DNA from: Mortierella alpina
Lineage: Eukaryota > Mortierellomycota > Mortierellomycetes > Mortierellales > Mortierellaceae
Assembly: GCA_029449245.1 (NCBI GenBank)
Contig: JANATF010000005.1
Span: 310,001-374,000 of the forward strand
DNA length: 64,000 bases
Direction: 5' to 3'
Position numbers and translations under genes: made by a program. A model generated the notes under the pieces. It saw nothing but the letters and a program-made list of their open reading frames with translations. It did no database searches and was not told the DNA's origin. This document shows, piece by piece, positions 37,349-49,700 of this stretch (position 1 is its first letter; every line of letters starts with the position of its first letter).

Positions 37349-39060
37349 AACACCCACACTTCAGCCCAGTTCATGAACGACCAAGGATTGATCAGGATGC
37401 TCCTTGGCCAAACCATCGTCTCCGAGGAATGTCAGGAGAAATCATTTCAAAAAATAAAGGCACGATTCGTATATGCATAAGAGATCTGGATCGACGTGAT
37501 ATACGATTTCATCGTACCGAGTTCCAGGCGTGGTGTTGGGCCTCCTGGACGGGTATGGACTAGTGGGTGTGTGTGATCTCAGATACCTTGACCGTCAAAA
37601 TCCCCCGCGTTGTGCATCTTGGACTGCAAAATTCAGTGCTATTGTATATTGTAGCAACTCCAACTACGCAGAGTGCCTGTTCGTTTCCCGTTGTGAGATC
37701 CCGTGTTGAATCTCAGCTGCATACATTCTGCGAGTGCATGGGATTGGATTAAGATGCATGGTACGATCGGGCTCCCTTTACCAGAATGACATGAGAATGA
37801 ATACCATTCTCTGTGCTCCCAGATCCACAGAGTGCTAGATTTTCTATTGTCTTTTTATCTATTAGCCTTATTGTCGCGAATGGTGCAAAAATATCTTGGT
37901 TTATGCCTATCTACGCGGCATCCACCCTATCTTATAGGGTACAATGGCGTAACTTGGAACGCGTGCTGCATTCAGAAAATTCTATTCACGGTGTTGATCA
38001 AAAAAGTTCACCATGACCAACCCCCTGGGACTTGGCTTGCACTTGCATCTAGACATTATTTCTGGCCTTTGCGTCGAGAAATAAACGACTTTCCTCGGCA
38101 TCGTCCAGTAGTCTACCTCCAGTACGTCAAATACCACCACCTCCTCAATGACGCATTGGTGCATGCTGCTTAACCCTATGTCGTCCTCCACAATAAAAAA
38201 TGCTATGTTATGCGAAGTGGAAGATGTTTCCTCATGATGTCAAAGGAGGTGCACTTTTAAAAAGAGTATAGCTCAGGGGGTTACTTCCTGAAGTAATGTT
38301 TGCGAGATAGCTGGTTCTATGCACCAGGCGAGGGCTAGGCGCTGCAGTCTGGAGTAAGACCCACATACTCACTTTTTTATGTGAGCGCTGTGGTTTCTTC
38401 CCGCTGGAAAACGACAATGACTTACAGCTCAATAGGCTTTCTTGCACTCACTGACCCAACACCAATCATCCCACAGCGAAACGCCGAGGAAACTATTCCT
38501 CTATGTGAGATATGGGTGATGATTCGATAACAAGCTGTGAGAAAAAAAAAAAGAAAACTTCGAGGCACGCAGAAAAAGAAGGGGGAGCAACCATGCCTGT
38601 CCATATAGCATACGAAGGATAGGAGCGATGCTACATACAGAAATCGGCTTCGCCAAACTTGCTTGACCCTAACTTTTACCTCTCTTTCGTCATTGGACGC
38701 ATTGCAGATTTTACCACATCCGTTGCTTCATCCCCTTTCTATCTCCCGCGTCGTCTCCCTCCCCTTGGCAGAAGCAAGGAGAATGCAAGAGCAAAAAAAA
38801 ATGCACAAACAGTGGAGGAATGGGGTCTTAACACTGTTGCGACGTGGAAGGATGGGCGAGGGCAGGAACGCGGATAGGGCACTCCAGTAGTATATAACTG
38901 GTCGACCAGATCCATCCTTACACCCACTTTTCTCTTGTTTACACACGTCTCTCTCGCCCGATCTCCACACTCCTCACGCTTCAACTTCTGCTGCATTGCC
39001 CAACCATTCTCAACGAGAACAGGAAAAGAAACCGTTTTGTATTTTCTAAAAAGATCCAAG
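37349..39060. other. Gene-poor region and promoter of the coiled-coil gene
   Basis: No convincing gene or RNA. A TAGCTCAGGGGG string at about 38266 resembles a tRNA D-arm but no cloverleaf can be built. Pyrimidine-rich sequence at about 38680-39000 is probably the promoter and leader of the next gene. Confidence 0.45.
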
Positions 39061-39190
39061 GTACGGCGTCGTCTCAACACGCCAAAGTCTCAATTGCCTC
39101 AATGATACATCCTTTCTTTGTTCTCTTCAAGCTACGATGCTGTGAGGCAATCATCTAATACCATTCCTGTCCTTCTTTTTGACTTTCTAG
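39061..39190 (+). other. Probable 5' UTR intron
   Basis: CCAAG followed by GTACGG at 39061 and a pyrimidine-rich stretch ending TTTCTAG at 39190, 21 bases before the ATG at 39212. This is inferred from splice signals only. Confidence 0.4.
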
Positions 39191-39211
39191 GCTGTGCGTG
39201 CTTCCTCTACG

Positions 39212-41197
39212 ATGGATTATCTGTTTGTTGCTGCAGGCGCAGGCGCTGGAGTCTACTTCATGCTTTCCAAAGTCGTTGAACCGTTCCAGCAAGCTAAACG
39301 CGCCTCAGAAGCCGAGCGAGCCCGACAGGAGCTCCTTCTGCTGGAGGAGGAGAGGCTGTTGAAGCGCGGACCCAATCGACAGGCCAAGAAGAGGTAAGTG
39401 TGCTGCGGGAATATCGGATTTGCTTTTAAAAAAAACTGGTGTTGTACATGCATAAAACCCCAGGATGCATGGTCTCAGCGTATTTTGTCTTTAACACCAT
39501 TCCGCTGCTTCCCCCATCCCCTGTCCTCGTCCACTCCCCCTCCCCCTCCCAGACCAGTCTCGACAACGCACCTCAAGCAGGACAATCCAAACAATGCCGA
39601 CAGCACATCTGAGCACCTCAGCGAGAACATCCCCACATCCAACCCCTTTAACCTTCTCGAGGGCAATGGCACGGACCCTAGCCCGAGCCATTCCAGAACC
39701 CGAAGCGAAGTGAAACGGATTCTCCTCTCCTCCAGCAGTAAAACAGTCTCTGTCTCCACATTATCCAAGACCGTGGTCTCCTCGGAGCGTCGATCCGTTA
39801 CCAAGTCCGGTGTCGAGCGAGTTCACGCGGAAGGTCAATCTGCAGCCTCGAGTGAATCATCGTCGTCCTCATCGTCGTCCTCCTTCACGGTCCTAAGAGA
39901 CGTTGCCAGAAACGCCCAGTTGATAGCCACCTTCGATGGCGACAAGGTCAAGCAAGTCCAGGATCTCGAGATTCAGTTCCCACAGACCCCTCAAAATGAG
40001 GCTTCCGAGCCGGTCATCACCCCCGATTATTTAATGTTGAGCCAAGAGTTCCAAGCGCTCCAGGCCATCCTTAAGGCCAAGGAGCTGGAGCTCACGGCTG
40101 CAGACGCCCGCACCGAGAGTGCCCAGCGCAAGATCCAAGACCTCCAGCAACAGCTCGAGTCTGACCAGAACATTGTCCAGGCCGCCAAGAAGTCCGAAGC
40201 CAAGTCCCAGAAGCGGGAAGAGAAACTCGAGTCACTCAGCTACACCAACACCTTGCTTGTCAACCAGCTCACCCTCGAGCGTGAGAACTGGAAGGCCGCT
40301 GCTGCCGCGCAAAACCAGGGCCAGGACTCTCTAGCCCAGGAGCACCTTGCAGCATTGCCGTGCGAAAAGTGCAGTTTGGCGGCTCGAGATCTCAAGGACG
40401 AACAGCTCCGTGCTGAAGCTGCCATTCAAGAGCTGAACGGCCTCCAGGTCCAGATGAGCAAGCTCCTGCAGGACAAAGACACCAACATCAAGGAACTCAT
40501 GATCGAGATTGAGAATCTGAGTGGACAGATCTTGGCTTATAAGGACGCTCTGGAGCACGTCGAGGCCGTCGCCCAGACAGGAAAACTGAACATTGAGAGC
40601 GAGAAACGACTGCTCGAGGAGGATGTGAATCGGCTCCAGGAGGAGTTGAATCGGCTCAAAGATGGTCATGCCACAGAGGCCCGCCAGATCGAGGCGGCGC
40701 TTGATGAGATGGAGCAAAGGGAGAATGAACTCCAGAAGCAGCTGTTGGCCAAGGAGGCCCTTCTCGAGATTGCCCAGTCGACGGTGGCCGCTAAAGAGTC
40801 CAAAATCAGCGACGTAAGAGAGCGTGTGTCCGGCCTGCACGCAGAGCTTGAGTTGGCGCAGACTGAAATTGTATCCCTGTCGAATAGCTTGCGTATGGAG
40901 AAGGAGACTAATGAGGAGCTGATGATCGAAAAGGAGGAGTTGCTGCTCGAGAAGGAGGAGCTGCTACACAAGTTGAATGCTCCAAAGAAGACAGACACAG
41001 TAGCAGAGATCAAGGTGGTTCGCGATGAGGTTGAGGAGGACGAGAGAGCCCCGGTCAACGTGCAAGAAACAGTGGAGGAGGAAACAACGATCGATGAGGA
41101 TCAGGATGAAATTGAGGAAGTGCAGCTCTCGATGGAGGTCCAGTATGCACTGGATCAGGGATTCGGAGGAGAGAGAGGACTCGTGGCCGCTTTCTAA
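39212..41197 (+). CDS. Membrane-anchored coiled-coil protein, unknown function
   Basis: Two exons (39212-39393, 39553-41197) join in frame to 608 residues. Residues 1-22 are hydrophobic (MDYLFVAAGAGAGVYFMLSK), a likely N-terminal membrane anchor, followed by a charged helix rich in Glu, Arg and Leu. Residues about 62-190 are Ser/Thr-rich and probably disordered, with a run of nine Ser. From about 205 to 560 the sequence is heptad-like with Leu, Gln, Glu and Lys, a long coiled coil. The C-terminus is acidic (EEETTIDEDQDEIEEV). The architecture suits a tether or scaffold on an organelle membrane, but no specific family was recognised. Confidence 0.8.
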
Positions 41198-41640
41198 TCA
41201 TCATACCTTGTCCACCATGTAAATATATATCCAAAAGCTCAGTATCACAATATGCCTAGTGACTTTCAATAGGTGCTGCGTGTTTAAGAGGATGGTCGTG
41301 CATAGAGCGTTGGCGTTGGTAAGTAGGGAGAGGTGCATCTACAAGCAAAGCACAATGCCATCAACGTTGTCTATCCCACATTTTGGGTATACGGCTTGAG
41401 CCCATGTGGGTTAAGGTTTGGGACCTTTGAACAAGATCTGCGGCAAGGTCGCGTCAACCGCTTTATTTTTTCCTTCCATGTGGCCCGATCAAAGCCCATC
41501 AACCAGTAGCAGGTCTAGGTCATAGCCTAATTGTGCGCGATCTGAACCCGGAGGTCGATCAGACACTGCGTGTGCTTGTGAGCAGAAGCACGGCATCATT
41601 GCAGCACACTCAGTTGTTTACAGCAGCAATTTTGTTGCTT
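41198..41640. other. Intergenic region
   Basis: The 3' flank of the coiled-coil gene. No gene is seen. Confidence 0.5.
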
Positions 41641-42044
41641 TTGGGTGGCCACAGTCATGTTTGATTTTTGAGCATCAAGTTCATGACTCTGGGCATGATC
41701 TTTCGTTGCTACTGTTCACAATTGCGGAACACGCCATGGTAGAACGCATTTGCCACAACGAGAGTCTGGCTACGTTCTTTGACGGCATCACGGGTTCCGT
41801 GGTGGGCATCATTGCTATCACCGCCATGGATGTCCTCAAGGCTTTAGTGATTCATCTATCCTTTCCTGGTCAAGTCTAGGATTCTGCGGGCTTGATCACC
41901 TTGGCGGCTCGCAATAGCATCTCGGCGGTGATCTTCATCCTCGCTTCCTCGCTCATTAACAGTGTCAAACACAATTACTTGAGCATCCTGCTGGTCGCAG
42001 TGCCGCCATTGCAGGCCAGTTCCTCTTCAATGATTAGTCATCTG
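41640..42044 (+). pseudogene. Chromate transporter (CHR family) C-terminal fragment, inactivated
   Basis: The frame of base 41661 encodes VHDSGHDLSLLLFTIAEHAM, then FFDGITGSVVGIIAITAMDV, resembling the FLDGVTAGVVGLIAVTA signature of chromate ion transporters. It is interrupted by a TAG at 41877-41879, then continues in the same frame with SAVIFILASSLINSVKHNYL. At about 42000 a one-base shift is needed to recover the hydrophobic end GAAIAGQFLF before a TAG. The N-terminal half of the transporter is missing and no promoter-proximal exon was found. With a truncation, an in-frame stop and a frameshift, this is a relic. In living relatives the family exports chromate or sulfate-like anions. Confidence 0.7.
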
Positions 42045-42350
42045 TCGTATATTAAAGTTGTATACTTCTGGAGGCGCCGAGCTCGACGATCTAGTCGCAG
42101 AAGCGTTTTGAGAGAGCTGTCATCTTTGTTGGGTCCAGTTTGGTCTCAATTCGACTTTCGCTACTGAGAGATGCTGAGCAAGTCCTGGGAGGAGACGAAG
42201 CGTCTATTCGCGTAATGCATAAGGACGCATCTAGCGACATGCATCAGAATCTGTGTAGTCGCATGTTTTTTATTAGTGCGCTATCAAGGCGTCTGATTGC
42301 TTTAGGATGATGCATCGGGTATAGAGTATAGAGAGGCTAGGGGTTTACAT

Positions 42351-42760
42351 TTACAGGTGTGCACCAGAGGACTCTCTGATCATAGCCATAGCATGGTTGT
42401 GGCTGTAGGCTTGGCCGCCCCCATGAGTGAACACCGGTGATGGTGCGCTGTGTGAGTGTGGTCTTGCACCAGGGGATTCTCTGGCATGATTATAGGCTTG
42501 GCTGCCTCCGTAGGCATACACCGGTAATGGTGCACTGTATAAGTGGGATCTTGCACCAGGGGACTCTCCGGTCATGGTCATCGCAGGGTTATGACTGTAG
42601 GCTTGGCCGCCCCCATAGGTGAACACCGGTAATGGCGCACTTTGTAAGTGTGGTCGCGCACCGGAGTCCTCTCGGATCATGGCCATAGCATGGTGGTGGC
42701 TGTAGGCAGCTTGAGTTTCTGCTTGAGTGAATGTCAACAGTGGTGCGCTATGTGATTGTG
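42351..42760 (-). repeat. Degenerate tandem repeats inside a coding region
   Basis: Four imperfect units of about 90-120 bases, each coding SAP-PVF-YGGGQAYSHN-like sequence and a RE-SGA motif. Confidence 0.75.
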
Positions 42761-43058
42761 GTCTTGGTCTTGGTCTTGGTGAGGCAACAGCTGATGCTCC
42801 GTATGCCTCAATCCGCATGCGTTCCATCTCCATCAGCGACCTGGTCCTCTGCTCCTGCTCGTGTTTCCAACCAGAGTCCTCTCGAATTTGGGCCATGGTG
42901 TACGCTGGGGTCTGATGATGCTGGCTATTATTCATTCGTGAGGGGCGCTCATAAGGTGGATGAAAGTGAGAATTTTGATCCTTGTTGACTTGAGTATAGC
43001 CGGATTGCTGAGATCGGGTTCGCGACACGAGTCGTTCCTTTGAGGAGCTGTTTCCCAT
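42351..43058 (-). CDS. Probable N-myristoylated repeat protein, unknown function
   Basis: A single exon of 235 residues if the start is the ATG at 43058, giving MGNSSSKERLVSRTRSQQ. Gly2 and Ser6 fit the N-myristoylation consensus, which favours this start over in-frame starts further upstream. The middle has an Arg/Glu/Met helix (TRSLMEMERMRIEAYG). The C-terminal half has four degenerate repeats of roughly 30-40 residues built from ARPHLQSAPLPVFTYGGGQ, AYSHNxAM and MIREDSG. The repeats are visible at the DNA level (about 42351-42760). No known domain was recognised; a membrane-associated disordered protein is the most that can be said. The final unit reads RESSGAHL before the stop. Confidence 0.6.
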   Translation of the reverse strand: MGNSSSKERLVSRTRSQQSGYTQVNKDQNSHFHPPYERPSRMNNSQHHQTPAYTMAQIREDSGWKHEQEQRTRSLMEMERMRIEAYGASAVASPRPRPRPQSHSAPLLTFTQAETQAAYSHHHAMAMIREDSGARPHLQSAPLPVFTYGGGQAYSHNPAMTMTGESPGARSHLYSAPLPVYAYGGSQAYNHARESPGARPHSHSAPSPVFTHGGGQAYSHNHAMAMIRESSGAHL

Positions 43059-43786
43059 GACTGATGGTAATGAATAAAGTAGGGAAAGGAGGGTATTTTT
43101 CGAAGATGCAGGTGTAAGTGAAGGAGAGTGAGACGACAACCAAGGATTCGAGCAGCGAGTACTTATAGGGTGTAGTAGTGGCAAAGAGATTTAAAGGTGC
43201 GGTGTGCTCTCGTGGAGCCCAGGGAGCCCGGTGTTTAGACTCGGTCAAATGAGGCAGCCGTGGTCGTTCTCATTCTGTGATTTCCATTCCGATCGTGAGC
43301 AGAGCACAAGGTTGTGCTGGCACAACACTTTGACAAGTTCTGTACATGTACAAATGCCGTGCACGCCCATTGATTCGCTGAACGCGTGTCTCGGTTTATG
43401 TTGCGCTCTGCCCTCCCACAGTCTCTGCGAGCTGTGCCAATAATGCCTGCGCCCCCGTCTTCTTCGCAGTAGCCATGCATGGTGACCCAGGATGAGTCGA
43501 ATCCGCCTAGAATCCAGAGCAGTGTTGCTTTACGCGTGTGCTATGCTTTTGAGCGGCAGAACCGAATCCCCGTGGAGACGCTGCTGATTGGCGCATCCTC
43601 CTGCGGACCAGCCAGCAAGGCCATTGAGGAGGGCAGTCACCGCCAGCTGTACGCCGAGCAGAAAAAACGACTGTAGGCCCAAGGCAGGGGCAGAGCGTGC
43701 ATCAATCTTTTCGTTCTTCCCATCCACACGATCCAACCCAGCAGAACAACCCCCAACGGCACCACCCGTAGTATCAACCACCCCAT
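43059..43786. other. Intergenic region with one doubtful short frame
   Basis: Divergent 5' flanks of the repeat protein and OMA1. A 65-codon frame at 43479-43676 (plus strand) ends QLYAEQKKRL and has a protein-like look, but it has no recognised homology and no visible partner exon. Confidence 0.3.
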
Positions 43787-45788
43787 ATGCTGTCGGCTGT
43801 CTTCAGGAGAGAGATCGCCGCAGGACACCGGCATCTGCAGCGGGCCAGAGCTCCTGCCAGATGTCTGATCCACTCGGGACCTGATGTCACCCTGCGTCGT
43901 CTGCCATCCGCCGCATGCAACATTCATCCATCGTCTATACCCAGGAGAAAGTCTGCAGAGTCCTTCAGTCGTTCTTTATCCACTACGCGGCACTGGCTTT
44001 GCTCGTCCAACCAGCCGCTTGCAGCACCAGCTGCGACTCGGACTCGGACTCTTCCCCGGCACAGAGCTGTCTCAGGCTGGCAAGGAAGGCACACAGCACA
44101 CTTTCACACCTCACGACCCAACCAGGTGCCTCTCCCAGTCCTTCCTGTGGCCCTCTTCACACTCAAGACCCCTGTCACCGCCCTGGTTCTCCGAATGATC
44201 TCGCGAGTTTCCTTGACACTCCTCCCTCTCTCTGCTAAGCAATCGCCAAAGGTCATCCTGACTCTTGTATCCATCCCACCCGTCTGTTTCGGACTCGTTA
44301 TCTTTGCAGGACTCGAAGCTGCCCCCAACACGGGACGATGGCGGTTCCTGTTCACGAGCGAGGAGGAAGAGATGGAAATGTTGGAGGAAGAGATTCCAAT
44401 GTTCATGGAGTCAATCAAGGTTATTGAGGACGAGAACGATCCTCGCGTTCGCCTTGTGAGACACATCTTGAAGAACTTGCTGAGTACGTCGATTGAACAG
44501 GATGGATCCACTCTTCGAACAGGAATTGTAGAAAGACTGGAGAAGAGACACCAGGAAGCACAGCTGAAACTCAAAGAGAAGCAGCAGCAGCATCTGCAGC
44601 AACAACCGCCGTCGCAGGATACGCCCGCATTGACTGCTACCGCTGCTACTATACCTACAGCGACAAAGACCATCGTTTCGACCCAGAAGCCTGTACCACC
44701 TGTCACATCCACTGTCGAGGAAGACGACGAGGAAGATCCGGACCTGAAGGCTATAACCTTTGAGGAGCGGCCATTCCAGATCTTTGTCGCCGAGGACGAC
44801 TCTATTAATGCCTTCTCTCTTGGACCACCCCGACTGATCTACATCAACTCTGGACTCATGGACTGGCTCGACAACGATGAGGACCTGGTTGCTGCAGTGG
44901 TAGCTCATGAGCTGGCTCATGTGATCCAGCGACATACTATGGAGACCCACGGTCGCGAGACCGTTATGCTGTTCCTGGCTGGTAAAAATCTCTGTCCTCC
45001 CTGGCTAACGTGATCTGTGCTCTCGATCGTTACGCTGAATTGCACGACATTAACGACCTTTCTCTCCTCTTCTCAATTCCTTCATCTATGGTGATTTGTT
45101 CTATGGCTCTTTCCTATCCCCTCGTCTCCATACTGGGACGCACACACGCACAGATCTCTTCAGGAGTGCATTGTGGACAGTCTCGATTCCTTTGGGACCA
45201 TGGTTCAACTCTTGGGTAGACCAGACAACCAACAACCTCCTACACTTTACAGCTTCAGGGCCTCTTCATCAAACAATCGAGGTTGAAGCCGACACAGTAT
45301 CACTGACACTCATGGCTCTTGCAGGATACGACCCCATGCACGCGGTGCGGCTCTGGGAACAGTGGGCGGACAAGGATCAAAAGGAGATGGATGCCGAGGA
45401 CTCTACAGAGGTGCACAAGTGGACCGATTGGATGTACGACCATCCACCCTCGGCTGAACGCGCTCGCTACCTGAAAGAGGCCGTGATGCCTGCGCGAGAA
45501 ATGTGGGAGAAGGTGCTCCAACGGCGGAAGGAGCCCATGAAGAGATATGTGTCGCTGGATATGAGACTGCGGGCGCAGACGGATGAAGATGGGGATCTCA
45601 CTGAGGGGACCGTCCAGGATGTCATGGAGACTATGGACGAGATTTTGAAGAGGCAGGAGGAAGAGGAGAGGGAGGCGAGGAGAAAGAGCGGTGTAATGGG
45701 CACGTTGAGGAGATGGGGTCGTTGGCGACCGTGGGCTAGCACGGAAATGGATGTGAGCATGGGCACGACAGAGCCGGTCAAGGCATAA
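43787..45788 (+). CDS. OMA1: Mitochondrial metalloendopeptidase Oma1 (M48 family)
   Basis: Two exons (43787-44981, 45154-45788) join in frame to 609 residues. The Arg-rich, acid-free N-terminus (MLSAVFRREIAAGHRHLQR) fits a mitochondrial presequence. A transmembrane segment (VILTLVSIPPVCFGLVIFAG) follows at about 165. The zinc protease core has IYINSGLMDW, the HExxH site as HELAH at about 374-378, and the third ligand Glu at about 443 in EVEADTVSL. In yeast and animals Oma1 cuts inner-membrane proteins under stress and regulates OPA1-type fusion. A Gln-rich then acidic insert of about 70 residues precedes the core. The C-terminal Glu/Arg-rich helix is extended. Confidence 0.88.
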
Positions 45789-46707
45789 GTTATTGCAGAT
45801 TGGGTATGGTGTCCAGTGTCGCCCAATAAAAAAAAGAAGTGATCGCTGTTCCAGACATTGATCGTACCTGAGCACAGACATTATGAAAGTGGAAAAGCCG
45901 TTAGCGGGTCTAGGAATAAGAAGGAATACGCTTGCCCTGACTTTTAGTTGACGGCTATTAATGATTGGGCGGTGGAATATGAAAGTCTACAATGGCGCTC
46001 AAAGCACACGCAGAGGGTTAACGTGCCCAGTATAGGGCGGAGAAACCAAAAGATTGATATGCACGGGAAAGTCATGCGGCCAATGGCGAAGTGTTGTGCT
46101 GTAAGATTGATGCTTCCCAACATGTCCATGTTCGACTGCTACATGCAAAAAAATGTTCTTGATGTCCGACTTAAAACCCGCCTCGCAGTGCTTGTGGTCA
46201 CTGCGGGACGATTCAGGGGTTTTTCTCAAACCTGGTGAGAACAGAGGGCATGCGTTTGCCCACCATTACAGAGGCAAGGCTTGCCTTTCTATTGAGGAAA
46301 GGTATCATTCTGCTCCTTCCTTCTACAATAACTTCACTCCCAACGCATCAATAACTTTATCAACCCTGTTCTCATTTTCTCGGCCCTTGCTGTCTTGGTA
46401 GGTAGCCTGATATTGGTCGTTCAATGTAGTAGATATTGTAAGATGGACAAGACTACTGACATGAGATTGTCATCTCAACGATCCAGCAACTCCTGTCACC
46501 CAAACGCGCAAACGATTGAATCAATCCACCCGAGAAGATTTTACGAGTCCCTCGTCCACTATGGATTGTAAGCAACGTACAGTCACTATTCTAGGAATGC
46601 CTGTTCATGAGGGTATAATGTATTCAAGATCTCCCCGATCTACTCTTGAATAGTATCGAGTACGACTTGCAAAGAGTCGAACACGCCTATCTCTGCGAGA
46701 GTCTCCA
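45789..46707. promoter_or_regulatory. Upstream region of the NACHT gene
   Basis: About 0.9 kb with no recognised gene. The string GTAAGCAACGTA occurs twice (about 46569 and 46726), the second time as the proposed donor of the NACHT gene's first intron. The first occurrence follows another short open segment (from about 46443) that could be an upstream exon. Confidence 0.4.
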
Positions 46708-49700
46708 ATGTCACTGACCTTCAGCGTAAGCAACGTAGCTTTGTAGGTTCAAAATTCATCTGGTTGCCCAGAATCCACAGCTAACATGTGCCGTGGCTCT
46801 CCAAGTTAAAGTGCAGAAAGGTTTAGATGCGATCAAGAAAGGCGATGCATACCGAGACCGAGGTGATTTCGACAAAGCCAAAGCAAAGTATGAGAAGGCT
46901 GAGAGGTTCTGTCCCAGCGAGGCTCGCGATCGGCTGGTGATTCTACCCCTTTGCAAGTCATCAATGGAAAACAGCGATCCTGACCGATTCATTTCAGCTG
47001 GATGGCGTGCACGCGCCTACCACGCCAAGGAAAAGGTCAAACAAGTGTGGAGACATCCATCTCCCGCCCCAACTCTAAAGCAATCCTTCTTCCCAAGACC
47101 CTCGCTGTCCACCCAGTCCAGTGTTGCTTCTCTCGCCATATCGGACTCCCAGCCCACCTTCATGTCGTTATCAAGTTGTGCGACTACATCCGCCTCAACC
47201 AGCCATCCTACAACAGGTGGTCCCTCGACTATAACGTCCGAGCCTGTTTTCAGTGATTTTGGCACAATATCGGATGTTGGCGCTTTAAAGGCTTATTACA
47301 AGACCGCTGACGACGTGGCGCGCGGGATCCTTGAAAAAAAGATTTACGACATCATCAAGGAATTCGGACAGTGTCAAATAATGACTTTTGACACTATGCA
47401 GGAGCTGGTGGTCCTGGCCGATTGCCACGATCGAGATATCTTCCTCCATATCGTCACGAAGATCCTCTGTGTATTGAGAGATACGCCTCTCCTCTCCGAT
47501 ATCGCCCTCCAGGGGTTGGCAGTTATCTTGGACTCATTTCCTGATGATGTTCACTTGGGCTCAATGCAAGATGCCTTTGTGGGGATCCTCGCATCGCTCC
47601 AAGATCGTCTGCGTAAAATCCGTCGTGTCAACAATGATCTTCAAGTGATACATTTGCTGTCCGCTCTCAACGCACTCCTCGATTCTATGGTTCGCAGAAA
47701 GGTGATTGGGCTCGATCGCGAGGCCATTTACAGTGACCTCCAAACCCTCCTGACTGGTTTCACATCACATTCAAGCGTGAGGGTATGCTTCCAAGCACTG
47801 TATGCTAAACAGGCTCTCACCATCATTGGCAACGACGAGTCACTCCCGATGAGTATTTTCCGCCGTGGGAAACTGGCATTCGCGCTAGCCGGGAATGTAT
47901 CAAATCTGGCAACCAAACTCGATCTGGCCAGTGCGGAATCGGCATACCAAAACATCAAGGAAATATTCGACTTCTCCATTCAGGATCGCTGGTACCAAGG
48001 GTTGATCTACGTCGATTATCTTGTAGGACAATGTAGCTGGTGGCAGCTTGAGGACTTTGTGCTGCACAGCAAGTTCCAGTGTGATGTCTGCTTTCAGCTT
48101 GGCGTGGTGCTGCGGCTCGAGCAGATTGCAGTAGTACAGATGGATGTCGCGATCAGTGAAGGTGCCATCAGACTTCTCACTGCCCTGGGAGAGAACCCTA
48201 TTCCCTTGGTGCCTGATATGGTGCAGAGCACACTTCGGCGTCTAGAGAGACTGAAAAGCTCTACAGGCGGCACGAAGGACGATGTCGCTGCTCCAAAGAC
48301 ATACGAGGGTGGCTTGCGACCGGTATGGGACCCAGCCTGGATTGCTTCTCCAAAAGGGATTTTGTTCAGGGCCGTTCAGGAGAGAGATCGTCGTGATGCG
48401 ACCATGGAAAATATACCTGCTACAATTGACACCATCCTGCAGGCTGTAGTGATTCCCCCGCCAAGTCTCGAGGACGTTCACTCCGCTCTCAAGACCTACT
48501 ATGAACGGGACCTCGCCATCCTCAGAGTTTCAGGAGAAAAAATGGACTTGGAGGCATGCTTTGTGAATCTTGCTATTGTTGAAGCTCCAGCACAACGGGA
48601 GAAGGATAAGCAAGATCTCAAGGAGCAGGCTGCCGTCTATCATCGAATCCCAAGTTCCGAGGCGGTAGAAGGCGTCAATATGCAGGCGCCCATTCCCTTG
48701 GAGTGCCTTTTCGACAAGCGCAAGCTACGTGATGGAAATGAAGGCATACCTAAAACAATCTTGGTACAAGGACGAGCAGGCGTCGGCAAGACAACGTTGT
48801 GCAAAAAGCTTGTCCATGCACATCAGACCGGGCTGTGGAAGGATCGCTTCGACACCGTACTATGGCTTCCACTGCGTCAAATCAAAGCATTCAAAGCCCG
48901 CACAGTGGAAGGACTTTTCCGAGAGAAGTTCTTCATTCGTGGCCTTGACCAAGAAGGAGTTTTGCTAGCCCACGAACTTGCGGTTTCTGCACAGCGAGGC
49001 AGAGTACTTTTCGTCTTGGACGGCCTGGACGAGATTGCAAAAGACACACGGTGTGAAGAAGACCTTCCCTTGAGACAGCTTCTAGAGACCTTGCTCCTGC
49101 AGCAGCATGTCGTTATCACTTCAAGACCCTCCGGCTTGGACAGATCACTTTTGCCACCATCGATCGATCTGGAACTCGAGACTATTGGATTCAGTCAACA
49201 GAACGTGAACGACTTTGTGTCCAAGGTACTGAAACCCAAAGCTGCAGAGACAGTTCGGGACTTTATTCGACAGACGCCATTGATTCGAGGTCTTGTCAAT
49301 ATTCCTGTGCAACTCGACGTGATCTGCTACAGCTGGGATTCGCTACCGACGGAGGGTCCTACGATCACCATGACGGGACTGTATCAACTCATGGTGCGGA
49401 AACTATGGTGCAAAGATGCCATGCTTTTAGGGAAGACTGCTGGTGGAAAGGCACTGACACAGGATCAAATCAACCAACTGGCCCATGCGCGAATTGATAT
49501 GCTGATGGCTACAGAGCTGCAACATCTTGGATATCTTGCATTCAGAGGGATGAAGAACAACCATCAAATCGAATTCGACGCAAAAGCGCTTCTCGGCGCG
49601 TTTGATGATCTCTACGACTACCATGTAACAGACAAGGATGGTTCTCTGCCGCCCCAGCTCGTCGAAATTGTGAAACAGACATCATTCCTGCACACAGCTG

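Noticed and set aside
38260-38345. tRNA-like motif (TAGCTCAGGGGG and CTGGTTC)
   Set aside because: No acceptor or anticodon stems can be formed and the T-loop length is wrong.
45222-45258. Possible 37-base intron in OMA1 (GTAGACC to TTTACAG)
   Set aside because: It is too short for this gene set, would break the frame, and the read-through sequence leads cleanly into the EVEAD zinc-ligand block.
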